A DNA stretch of 64,000 nt from an uncultured Thalassolituus sp. (lineage in GTDB: Bacteria; Pseudomonadota; Gammaproteobacteria; Pseudomonadales; Oceanobacteraceae), in NCBI RefSeq assembly GCF_950066645.1, contig NZ_CATMFB010000009.1, forward strand, positions 101,826 to 165,825, in the 5' to 3' direction. A program made the position numbers and the translations under genes. Under the pieces are notes generated by a model. That model was not told the origin of the DNA. It saw only the letters and a program-made list of their open reading frames with translations, and made no database searches. Of the stretch, positions 45,713-53,335 are shown piece by piece; within the stretch, counting starts at the first letter, position 1; every line of letters begins with the position of its first letter.

Positions 45713-47503
45713 TTACAGGCGCTCTGGTGCTGGCGGTACAACGCGGAAGCTGTACTGCTGACCAGGGCCAGCCACAAGGCTGTTAAACAGTGCGGTCATC
45801 CAGCCACACTCAAGCTCAGAGAACTCAGTCACACCTTCAAACACGATGCCACCGGCACCGAAATCAGAGATAGGCCCCTGATAGTTCAGGTCAAAGGTTG
45901 CAGGTTCAATGGTTTTACAGTTGAACGGGATCGGCAGCCAGCTGAAACCAGCGGTGTTGATCAGTACGTTCGCCTGAGTAGAACCGTTGATGGCGAGAAT
46001 GCCGTCACGGCTCAGCTGAGTAGTCGCTTCAATCTGACCTACTGGCTCAACTGACAGACCGACAGTGAGGTTGATCAGAATTTTCAGCTTGGCGTAGAAG
46101 TCAGGAACGTACAGATCACCAACCATGCTCTCATCAGTGATGTTTGCATCAGCAGTAATCGTTGTATCTTCCGGCAGCTCAACCGTCTGATCCAGTGTTG
46201 CCAGGTGCAGTTCTGCATCCAGGTTCCACTCATCCAGAGTCACGATAAAGTCACCGCCACCTGGATTCGCGTTAGACACAGGGTTTGCAGACAGGCTGTA
46301 ACAGCTGTTACGTGGGTTCTGTCCAGCAAAACGCTCATCCAGCCAGGTCAGAACCGTTGGCGCCGCCTGGAACAGAGTTACGATGTGCTCACTTGGGTAT
46401 ACATCGTAGGTCACTTTGTCGAAACGACGGCAGTAGTCTTTCTTCAGCTCAACGCTCTGCTCAATCGGAATGAACTCATCCGCAGTACCGTGGTACAGCA
46501 GCACAGGCACGTCTGCACCTTCACCGCCCAGATTCTGTTCATTGATACGCTGACCTACCGATGGGATCTGCAGCAGCTCATCCAGATCTTTGTTACCCAC
46601 AGTGTAAGAGCTGAGAGACTCGTTCATGTAGTCGAACAGGAACTCAAAAGTACACTTGGTCTTGTAGTCAGCGATCGCGGCTTTACCGTTGGCGCTGGCC
46701 AGCTGATCTACCGGGATGTCTGCAGGATACTGCTCAGCCAGACCGATAATACCGCCCAGCAGGAAGGAAGCACCCGTGCTGCCGTTCAGGTAATCAGCCA
46801 CAACCGGGAAGTCTGCAGGCGTACCACCAGAAGCGACACCAACCAGATCAAGGTGCGGCGCATACTCGTCGGCAATCTGACCAACCCAGGCTGCCGTCTG
46901 ACCGCCCTGAGAGAAGCCCCAGACAGCAGAAGGCGCATTCAGGTCGATGCCAGCGTGTGGGATCTGAGACGCAGCGCGGAAAATATCCAGTGCAGCGTGT
47001 GCCTGAGACTCACCTGCCAGATAGGTAGGTGTCGCACCCGTGGTGTAACCCTGATAGTCAGTGACCAGTACCGCGTAACCTTTTTCGAGTGCCGCGCGGA
47101 TGTTGCGGATTTCATAATCCGTACCCGCCTGCAGCTGCATAGATGGCGCACAGCTCTGATCCAGACCATGAGTACCCACGGCATAGCTCAGAGTCGGGCG
47201 ATCGCCAGCACCTGTCCAGTCAGTGCTAGGCAGCAGAACCGTACCGGTAACAGCGTTCTGAGCACCCAGGGAGTCAGTGGAGCGGTACATAACGTTGTAC
47301 GCTTTAGCCAGTGCAGCACCCGCACCCAGATTAACTGTCGCGTTGCGGTACCAGATCAGGTCGCCGTTCTGCGTTGTGTTAATGGATGGGACATCGTAGA
47401 AATCCATACCGGATGGACCTTCAACAGCCGCCTGTGCTGCCACAGGAGCCATAAGCGCTGCGCTCAGAGCAAGTGCACTGGCCTTCAGTTTGAAGTCAGA
47501 CAT
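45713..47503 (-). CDS. Secretory lipase (PF03583-like alpha/beta hydrolase)
   Basis: A 596-residue exported esterase/lipase with signal peptide cleaved after about residue 25 (APVAAQA). It has TDYQGYTTG, the nucleophile GFSQGG (Ser198), YHGTADEFIP with the likely Asp, and YPSEHIV with the likely His, as in the secretory lipase family first known from Candida. Residues after about 420 form an extra beta-rich domain of unknown role. The likely route out is type II secretion (gspAB in this window). An AraC regulator lies upstream on the same strand. Confidence 0.85.
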   Translation of the reverse strand: MSDFKLKASALALSAALMAPVAAQAAVEGPSGMDFYDVPSINTTQNGDLIWYRNATVNLGAGAALAKAYNVMYRSTDSLGAQNAVTGTVLLPSTDWTGAGDRPTLSYAVGTHGLDQSCAPSMQLQAGTDYEIRNIRAALEKGYAVLVTDYQGYTTGATPTYLAGESQAHAALDIFRAASQIPHAGIDLNAPSAVWGFSQGGQTAAWVGQIADEYAPHLDLVGVASGGTPADFPVVADYLNGSTGASFLLGGIIGLAEQYPADIPVDQLASANGKAAIADYKTKCTFEFLFDYMNESLSSYTVGNKDLDELLQIPSVGQRINEQNLGGEGADVPVLLYHGTADEFIPIEQSVELKKDYCRRFDKVTYDVYPSEHIVTLFQAAPTVLTWLDERFAGQNPRNSCYSLSANPVSNANPGGGDFIVTLDEWNLDAELHLATLDQTVELPEDTTITADANITDESMVGDLYVPDFYAKLKILINLTVGLSVEPVGQIEATTQLSRDGILAINGSTQANVLINTAGFSWLPIPFNCKTIEPATFDLNYQGPISDFGAGGIVFEGVTEFSELECGWMTALFNSLVAGPGQQYSFRVVPPAPERL

Positions 47504-47654
47504 AAGTGATAACCTTTAATCATTATTTTTATTAACGGACGGATGATTCCGAACCTGTTAATTAACATAACGCTGCAGGTTAACGTGGCGCTTGCCCTTC
47601 CGGGACAGTGATCGGTTGAATGTGGCCAGGCCTGAAATTCTTTTAACGGGGCTC

Positions 47655-48755
47655 TCAGGTTCTGGCCTGAATAGACGCCATATACTCTTTCGGGGACATT
47701 GATGTCCAACGACGAAAAGCTTTCGCAAAGGCCGACGAATCAGCAAATCCCAACAGGTGAGCAAGTTCTGTAATGGAATCGCCTCCGCGTGCAAAATACT
47801 CCCGCGCGAACTTCTGGCGCACAAAATCCAGCTCCTGCTGATATGACGTGCCATCGTCTTTCAGTTTACGGCGCATAGTACGTCCGCTCATTCCCAGCTC
47901 GCTGGCAGCACCTTCGAGAGAAGGAAATGCGCCGTAATAACGAATCAGCAACCGCCGCAATCTGAGCGGAAGATATTTCATTGCTTTCGTCGGAATATTT
48001 TCAAACAACGACTTTTCAGCCGTCATGGCCATCAGGCGATTGGCCAGGGGAAGTTCATGCTCTGCCAGCATGGATTTACCGATAATTCTCGATTGCGGAC
48101 AACCAAACTCGACCGGGCATTTAAAATAGCGGCGATAGATATGTCCCCACTCGGGCTCTGCGTACGCCAGCTCGATTTTGGTGGGCATCAGATGAGGATC
48201 ATTGGCCACCAGGTCGCGGAAAATATTATAAAAACTGACCAGATTCAGCTCAACGAAGAAGTGTGTATAGGGCGCCAGAGGAATATTTTCGTCAATACAG
48301 AACCAGCCCGTATCACCATCCAGCGTTACACTCATTTCAAGCGGCGGGAACAGTTCGCGGCAAAACCGGACCACTGCCTGCCCGCAATCCCATAGCGTTG
48401 GCTGAGTCACCGCTGCCAGGCCAGCCATTCCGTGATGCGACACTGTCATCAGGTTTCCGATAGCCAATCCAACATAGGGCATATCAAGCGCACTCACCAC
48501 CTGATCTACCAGCTTCAGAACCTGACGGGCAGACACAAACATACCGACCCCATCTTCATCACCGGGATCGATCCCCGCTTTCTGAAGCATAGATTTAGGA
48601 TCCAGCCCTGTGATGGCAGACATCAGATCATCCGGATTATCCGGAGTGATTCCCGTCCGCTTCGTTAGCCAGTCGGCATCGACTTCAATCGACTTTTTCA
48701 GATTAAAGTAGGTCTGGATGTGACCCAGAGGTATGCATTTCGTATCAAGATCCAT
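47655..48755 (-). CDS. AraC family transcriptional regulator (OruR/ArgR-like architecture)
   Basis: 366 residues. An N-terminal arabinose-binding-like regulatory domain (residues 20-210, with TGITPDNPDD and GLAAVTQPTLWDC) is followed by a C-terminal pair of helix-turn-helix motifs (GAASELGMSGRTMRRKLKDDG and ITELAHLLGFADSSAFAKAFRRWT). Such regulators usually control neighbouring lipid- or amino-acid-use genes. It ends 152 bp before the lipase start, so the lipase is the most likely target. Confidence 0.88.
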   Translation of the reverse strand: MDLDTKCIPLGHIQTYFNLKKSIEVDADWLTKRTGITPDNPDDLMSAITGLDPKSMLQKAGIDPGDEDGVGMFVSARQVLKLVDQVVSALDMPYVGLAIGNLMTVSHHGMAGLAAVTQPTLWDCGQAVVRFCRELFPPLEMSVTLDGDTGWFCIDENIPLAPYTHFFVELNLVSFYNIFRDLVANDPHLMPTKIELAYAEPEWGHIYRRYFKCPVEFGCPQSRIIGKSMLAEHELPLANRLMAMTAEKSLFENIPTKAMKYLPLRLRRLLIRYYGAFPSLEGAASELGMSGRTMRRKLKDDGTSYQQELDFVRQKFAREYFARGGDSITELAHLLGFADSSAFAKAFRRWTSMSPKEYMASIQART

Positions 48756-49243
48756 AACCGGTACCGGACGCTGATTTTTATTTTTGTGCGGCGTACACCC
48801 GAGTCATCAGAATACACCTGCAGAAACTTCAACAGCAATGACAATCCGGATAATCCCGGACTGGATGGCCACAAATAACCGAAATTCAGCCGGGACAAAC
48901 CCCGAAGAAAATAAGGTTGCGTCTAATAAACGGTGTTTTGAGCCAAATCCACTGGCCGGATTTATACATTCAGCACTTAAGACGGGTTTATTATCCGTAC
49001 ACAGGTCTCTATAAGAAGAATTTCTGAGGACACGGTTCAGGCATAGAAAGTATGGATAGACCGGGCTTCTGCAGAGTTAGTGGCAGATACGAGAAAGTGG
49101 AGGGATTTCCCGACCAGGCCACTAAGGTGCCCGGTCGGGATGAGCGCCGTCGCAAGCTCCGGACGCTTGTCGCTTCGCTCGGTACGAACCCACGAGGGTG
49201 GACCGAGCACCATCCCTGGCGCTCGCCTTCGGTGATAACAGTC
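48756..49243. other. Gene-free stretch upstream of the AraC gene
   Basis: No convincing gene is visible on either strand; the frames present are short, overlapping and of odd composition. The 5' control region of the AraC gene lies at the left end. The right part (49120-49240) is GC-rich and could hold RNA structure, but I cannot assign it. Confidence 0.4.
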
Positions 49244-49265
49244 AAAACGGCTCCCGGCCGTTTTT
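49244..49265. terminator. Hairpin terminator
   Basis: AACGGC-TCCCG-GCCGTT with AAAA before and TTTTT after, so it may work both ways. No obvious gene ends at it, which suggests either a small unseen transcript or a remnant. Confidence 0.65.
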
Positions 49266-49307
49266 CTCACCCTCCTCCCACCGCCTTCAGCGATACCCCT
49301 TGGACAT

Positions 49308-49344
49308 AAAAAAACCGTGGACTTAAGCAAGCACACGGTTTTTT
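49308..49344. terminator. Terminator beside the tRNA-Ser-like fragment
   Basis: AAACCGTG and CACGGTTT arms around a 14-base loop, with A-run and T-run on either side. It lies 10 bp from a sequence like the 3' end of a tRNA on the minus strand and would be the natural terminator of that tRNA gene before the island inserted. Confidence 0.75.
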
Positions 49345-49353
49345 AGGAATAAG

Positions 49354-49367
49354 TGGCGGTGAGGGAG
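49354..49367 (-). other. Putative attachment site: tRNA-Ser 3'-end fragment
   Basis: On the minus strand it reads CTCCCTCACCGCCA, the last 14 bases of a typical tRNA-Ser including CCA, followed by a spacer and a terminator. No tRNA body is present upstream. A P4-type integrase gene starts 152 bp away, and such enzymes commonly target tRNA 3' ends. This is best read as the chromosomal half-site left at one edge of an integrated island; the intact tRNA should lie at the other edge, outside the window. Confidence 0.5.
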
Positions 49368-49518
49368 TCCGTTGAAATAAAGTTTCAGGTAGTCTACTAC
49401 CGTCTTACAACCCATTGAAAATAAAGGCTTTAACGTCCATAGTTGTCCATGGTGATTTGACCCAATCCAGACCAAAAGGGGGACTGATTGGGGGATCATT
49501 TAATTTGGCGGAGTACCT

Positions 49519-50698
49519 ATGGCCATTCACAAACTCTCACATCGAAAAGTTGCTACAGCAACGGAAGGCAAGTACGAAGATGGCGGCGGCCTACGTCTAG
49601 TGGTGTCGGCGACCGGCGCCAAAAAATGGGTCTTCCGTTTCACCATCAATGGCAAACGCAGGGAAATGGGGCTTGGCCCCTACCCGACCGTATCACTTGA
49701 AAACGCACGCCAAGTTGCCCTTGAGTGCCGGCAAAAAGTTTATGCCGGACAAGACCCCATTGAATCCAAGAACAAGAGCGTCAGACAAACCCCAACCTTC
49801 AAAGAGTGTGCATCAGCCTTCATTGAGGCAAATAAGCACGCCTGGAGCAACAATAAGCACATCAGCCAGTGGACAAATACCCTCAACACCTATGCGTATC
49901 CGGTTATTGGCACCAAACTCGTATCCCTCATTACCGTAGAAGACGTTCTAAAAGTGCTGGAGCCCATTTGGTACGACAAGAATGAGACTGCAAAACGCGT
50001 ACAAACACGGATCGCAAAGATTCTCGACTATGCAGCGGCGCGTAAGTATCGCGAGCCAATCAACCCAGCAAGGTGGCAAGGTCATCTGGATACGATCCTT
50101 CCAAAACCGACCAGTATCCAAAAGCGAAGAAACCACCCTGCCATGCCTTACAAAGACATCGCGGCGTTCTGGAAACAGCTGAGCAGCATGGACTCCACAT
50201 CTGCGCTTTCTGATCCTGACTGCAACACGCACCTCAGAAGTGCTAAATGCCACCTGGGATGAAATATCGCTAGAAGACAAAATCTGGGTTATTCCAGCGG
50301 AAAGAATGAAAGCCAAGAAAGAACACCGGGTCCCGCTATCCAAACAGGCAATTCATTTATTAGCAGAGCTGCCACGATTTGCAGGCTGCAACTACCTCTT
50401 CCCTGGAGCAAAAGAGAACTCACCGCTATCCAACATGTCCCTCATAACCTTCATGAGGAAACTGGGATACCACAAAGGAAGTGAGCTTGGCGACTATGTA
50501 CCACACGGTTTCAGGTCAACGTTCAGGGATTGGGCAGGCGAAGTATCAAATTACCCAAGAGATGTTGCAGAGATGGCGCTGGCCCACACCATCGACAACA
50601 AGGTAGAAGCGGCATACAGACGAGGAGACCTGCTCGCGAAGCGCGCAGATCTCATGCAAGATTGGGCTGAATTTGTGAATACGCATCATAAAGACTGA
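49519..50698 (+). pseudogene. P4-type tyrosine recombinase (integrase), frameshifted
   Basis: The first frame (49519-50262) encodes a DUF4102 arm-binding domain (LRLVVSATGAKKWVFRF, MGLGPYPTVSL) and the core-binding region. The reading then continues in the +2 frame from 50201 (LRFLILTATRTSEVLNATWDE) to 50698. The catalytic Arg (TRTSE), HGFR and the Tyr in VEAAYRRGD lie in the second part. The break near 50195-50203 looks like a loss of a few bases at repeated TCTGCG-like sequence. As read, the enzyme is split and probably inactive; a sequencing error or frameshifting cannot be excluded. Confidence 0.85.
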
Positions 50699-50762
50699 AC
50701 ATCAGCCCTAAAACATTTCAAGCCGGTAACGACACTCCTCACGCTTAGGAGCCAAGTGCGCG

Positions 50763-50947
50763 CTTTCCACCAAGGTTTTCACGAATGTAAAGCCTGGAAA
50801 GTCAAAGATGAAAGAGCGCTGGAAGCCGCATAAAGCCTGGGCTTTCCATGGGAAAAACATGGAAACCTCAATGGAAATAACCGACGTCCGAGGCTCCGAA
50901 TGGCACCAGAGCTTTCCGCGAGTTTCCATTGCGTTTCCGTTGGAAAC
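50763..50947. repeat. Cluster of TTTCC/GGAAA motifs in a gene-free stretch
   Basis: Between the integrase and the next gene about 330 bp carry no gene. At least eight copies of TTTCCA, TTTCCG or their complements occur within 190 bp, ending in a short palindrome GTTTCC-GTT-GGAAAC. The density suggests binding sites (excisionase, integrase arm sites or a replication protein), but the function is unknown. Confidence 0.35.
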
Positions 50948-51031
50948 GCCGCTACCAAGGAATGGCTCTTCCTGGTGAAATCTGACTCAAATGGACATTA
51001 CTTCAGACCGAACGCTCCCGGAACCATACAG

Positions 51032-51745
51032 TTACCCATCTGCATTCACACCAACACTGGTAGCATCAAGGTGCTTTCGGATCTGCGATTTGTATAGTGG
51101 AACCTGCTTAGCCTCTTTGAAACGGCCCTGCCAGCCCATGGCGAATGAGCCTGATGGGAACGCTCCACTGGCTGACCTCTGCCATTCAGCTTCAGCCTTT
51201 TTGGCCAACTTGTATGCCTGCTTACGCACCCCTGCGAAACTTGGAGCACGCTTTAAGCTGTAAGACCACTGTCTGATGGTCTCGAAATCTTTTAGCCGAA
51301 CAGCTTCAGTAATCTCCTCTTCCAAACGGTTATACCGATCCGCTCTGAACTGCCAAGTCCAGGGTGATCCTTCTTCTCCCTGCCTCGGCAACCGCAACGC
51401 TTCATAACCTGCGAACTGAACCCGATCCTTTTTATTCGTTGTATTCTTCAGTGACTCAATCTCGGCAACCAAGCCATCGCCTTCGCTCACAAACAACCAA
51501 TAAAACACTCTCAGATTGTCCAGAAGATAAACCGCACGAACATTTGCGATGCCGTTTTTCTTGCGACGATAGCGCGTCATTTCTTCAATAAATGCTCCGT
51601 AAGCCTCATGTTTTGCTGCCTCAACAGGGGCGAAGCGCAAATCAAAGCAGCCATCAACATAGCGCTCATTGTGCTGTAACAACTTCAGAATCTGGCGCAT
51701 AGCATCAGTACGATGGACATAGGCCGTAGGTATTGTAAGCGGCAT
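51032..51745 (-). CDS. Hypothetical island protein
   Basis: A 237-residue, basic, largely helical protein with no signal peptide and no membrane segment. Phrases such as RYRRKKNGIANVRAVYLLDNLRVFYWLF look conserved and structured but I do not recognise a family. It is the only minus-strand gene in this part of the island and is preceded by a strong palindrome. A role in element maintenance or replication is possible but unsupported. Confidence 0.6.
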   Translation of the reverse strand: MPLTIPTAYVHRTDAMRQILKLLQHNERYVDGCFDLRFAPVEAAKHEAYGAFIEEMTRYRRKKNGIANVRAVYLLDNLRVFYWLFVSEGDGLVAEIESLKNTTNKKDRVQFAGYEALRLPRQGEEGSPWTWQFRADRYNRLEEEITEAVRLKDFETIRQWSYSLKRAPSFAGVRKQAYKLAKKAEAEWQRSASGAFPSGSFAMGWQGRFKEAKQVPLYKSQIRKHLDATSVGVNADG

Positions 51746-51764
51746 AAATCATCTCTCGTGGTTT

Positions 51765-51808
51765 GTAACTGTAGTGTATGCCCTATAAAAGGCATACACA
51801 AAAGTTAC
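51765..51808. promoter_or_regulatory. Nested palindrome upstream of the hypothetical gene
   Basis: GTGTATGCC (51774-51782) and GGCATACAC (51791-51799) are perfect inverted arms around CTATAAAA, and GTAAC/GTTAC form an outer pair (51765-51769 and 51804-51808). It lies 20 bp before the start codon at 51745. Such a long dyad over the promoter is typical of an operator, possibly autoregulatory. Confidence 0.6.
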
Positions 51809-51839
51809 ATGAGTCAAAAGAGGTTCCTGCCACAAAGAT

Positions 51840-51918
51840 TTTTGTCACCCTCTCCCTATCTACTTTTGAGAAACCCCAGGAGGGAGTGACAAACATTTTG
51901 TCACCCCCTCCCTATCTA
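51840..51918. repeat. TTTTGTCACCC direct and inverted repeats
   Basis: Two 23-mers, starting TTTTGTCACCC and ending CCCTATCTA, lie at 51840-51862 and 51896-51918 with one mismatch. Between them an inverted copy (AGGAGGGAGTGACAAA, 51878-51893) pairs with the second, with only two bases between the arms. They may be operators, iterons or a cruciform-forming origin. They sit in the 1.4-kb gene-free stretch before the structured RNA. Confidence 0.55.
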
Positions 51919-52103
51919 TTATCGAAGCGGCCTCTAAGCCGAAGAAAGCAATCATCAGATTGCGTGAGAGCGCTTGATAAAAAATGAACGTTTGAAAGCA
52001 CAAAGCAAAAAATCGGGAGCCAGACCGAATAGTTATGAAAGTCGGGCGCCAACCCGATGAGATACAAGTTCGCCAAACTTGTATCAGCTGCTGCTGAAGC
52101 GCA

Positions 52104-52812
52104 GTGCGGGTAATTCCGCTCGCTGCGCTACGACGGGCGCTAAGTGCTGCAATGCACTTTTCGACCTAATCGCAATGACGAATGCAGGTTGGGCGACAAG
52201 GAAACGGGACTCGTGGTGACACGACCAACCCTGCTACTTGTGAAGCGGTGAAAATCCGCATTGAGGGGTGCTCGAAAGGGTATTACTCAATCCTGGCATG
52301 TGGGCTTCTGAGGGCGTCGTGAGGCGTCAGGGTTCTGAGGTGAAAACTGGAAGAACTGGTACTGCGAGGGGCAACCTTGGCAGATCGATGTACAGCTTAA
52401 GCATGTAATAGCATCGGTAGACGATGCTTCTGGGTAAGTTCATACAAGCCGTGTCTTAAGTGACTGGTTATGCACGATGAAACTTTGTGATCGGTAAGGG
52501 AGATGCTTTGGAACCTCGGTCCCCTGAAAGCCACGTATGTGGATGAGTATGGTCACAAATTGGAGTGCAGCGGCGTGTATGTTCGACACAGCTAGCTAAC
52601 TTGGGAAGCTCTCGGAGTGAGTTCGGGTGGCACCGAAATCAATAACGCTGAGAGTGGGAGATTCGATGAGTAGGCGCGAAATTTAACCGGCGATATAACC
52701 GAAGCCCGTTAGAGAGCACGATGAAAAGCGCAGGTGGCACTGCGTTCGTGCATGAAGCCGAAAGTTGGAAGCAAGCAGCAATGTAATAGTAAGGAGAACC
52801 TGGCCGTTCTCG
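52104..52812 (+). ncRNA. Long structured RNA resembling the 5' domains of a group II intron
   Basis: About 700 bases with no gene but dense, nested inverted repeats. The start GTGCGGG fits the group II 5' end GUGYG. Then come AGTGC-TGCAAT-GCACT (52143-52158), a bulged stem GCAGGTTGG/CCAACCCTGC enclosing TCGTG-GTGA-CACGA with a GNRA loop (52211-52224), GCGG-loop-CCGC (52245-52259) and GCATCG-GTAGA-CGATGC (52411-52427). The motif order recalls domain I. I could not find a clear domain V or a reverse transcriptase, so it is either a truncated intron or another large RNA. A hairpin GAGAAC/GTTCTC closes the stretch. Confidence 0.5.
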
Positions 52813-52869
52813 CTTTCAAAAAATAACCTTTTATCAAATGGAGATCGAAACAATGGTCAACCACTTCAA

Positions 52870-52925
52870 GTAATAACACCCAACTTAATTCTGGTTGTTA
52901 TTACAGCCCCGCAATGCGGGGCTTT
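52870..52925 (+). terminator. Double hairpin terminator after the structured RNA
   Basis: TAATAACA and TGTTATTA form arms around an AT-rich loop (52871-52902), followed at once by AGCCCCGC-AAT-GCGGGGCT (52905-52923) and TTCTC. The second hairpin is a good rho-independent terminator in shape, with a short T-run. It would end any plus-strand transcript from the RNA region. Confidence 0.7.
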
Positions 52926-53119
52926 CTCAAAACATTTGATCCCAAGCCTCAGCATAAGATGACATTAGATTAACCAAGACGAATACAGACGAATTACCGC
53001 AACACCCCATTGAAACGCAGCAATGCGATATGAAGAAAACCAAGAGAGAAATCCCAATATGAAACTCGTGAAAGGTGACCCTGAAAAGAAACCTTCACCA
53101 ACTTTTATGAGGAAATCTT

Positions 53120-53335
53120 ATGATTTCAGAAGATCGCTTCATCAGCGTCAAAGATGTAGCACACATGACTGGCCGTGGTGTATCAACCATCTGGCAAAGT
53201 GTTAAGGACGGGCAATTTCCAACACCCAAGAAGATCTCCAGCAGATGCACACGCTGGCGCTTATCAGAAGTGCAGAATTGGATGAATTCGCCGGAAGAAT
53301 GGCCTTCATACAAGGGAGACACTAATAATGGCTAA
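53120..53335 (+). CDS. AlpA-family helix-turn-helix regulator
   Basis: A 71-residue DNA-binding protein of the AlpA/excisionase type: DRFISVKDVAHMTGRGVSTIWQSVKDGQFPTPKKI is the winged helix-turn-helix and ends with a Trp-rich RWRLSEVQNWM stretch. AlpA controls integrase/excisionase expression in P4-like elements, and the damaged integrase is about 3.6 kb upstream. It overlaps the next gene by 8 bp, so the two are coupled. Confidence 0.85.
   Translation: MISEDRFISVKDVAHMTGRGVSTIWQSVKDGQFPTPKKISSRCTRWRLSEVQNWMNSPEEWPSYKGDTNNG

Noticed and set aside
46205..47509. 434-codon open frame on the plus strand
   Set aside because: It lies entirely antisense to the secretory lipase, has no ribosome binding site, and its Arg/His/Thr/Gln-rich composition fits a shadow of the real gene.
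49037..49336. Overlapping small frames on both strands near the terminators
   Set aside because: They overlap each other on both strands, contain the terminator hairpins and lack ribosome binding sites.
50201..50262. Programmed frameshift in the integrase
   Set aside because: No slippery heptamer or downstream pseudoknot is evident at the break, and P4-type integrases are not known to need one; a mutation is simpler.
52104..52812. IscB/HEARO (omega) RNA
   Set aside because: No IscB or IsrB gene is present on either side and the length is about twice that of HEARO RNAs; a group II-type start fits better.
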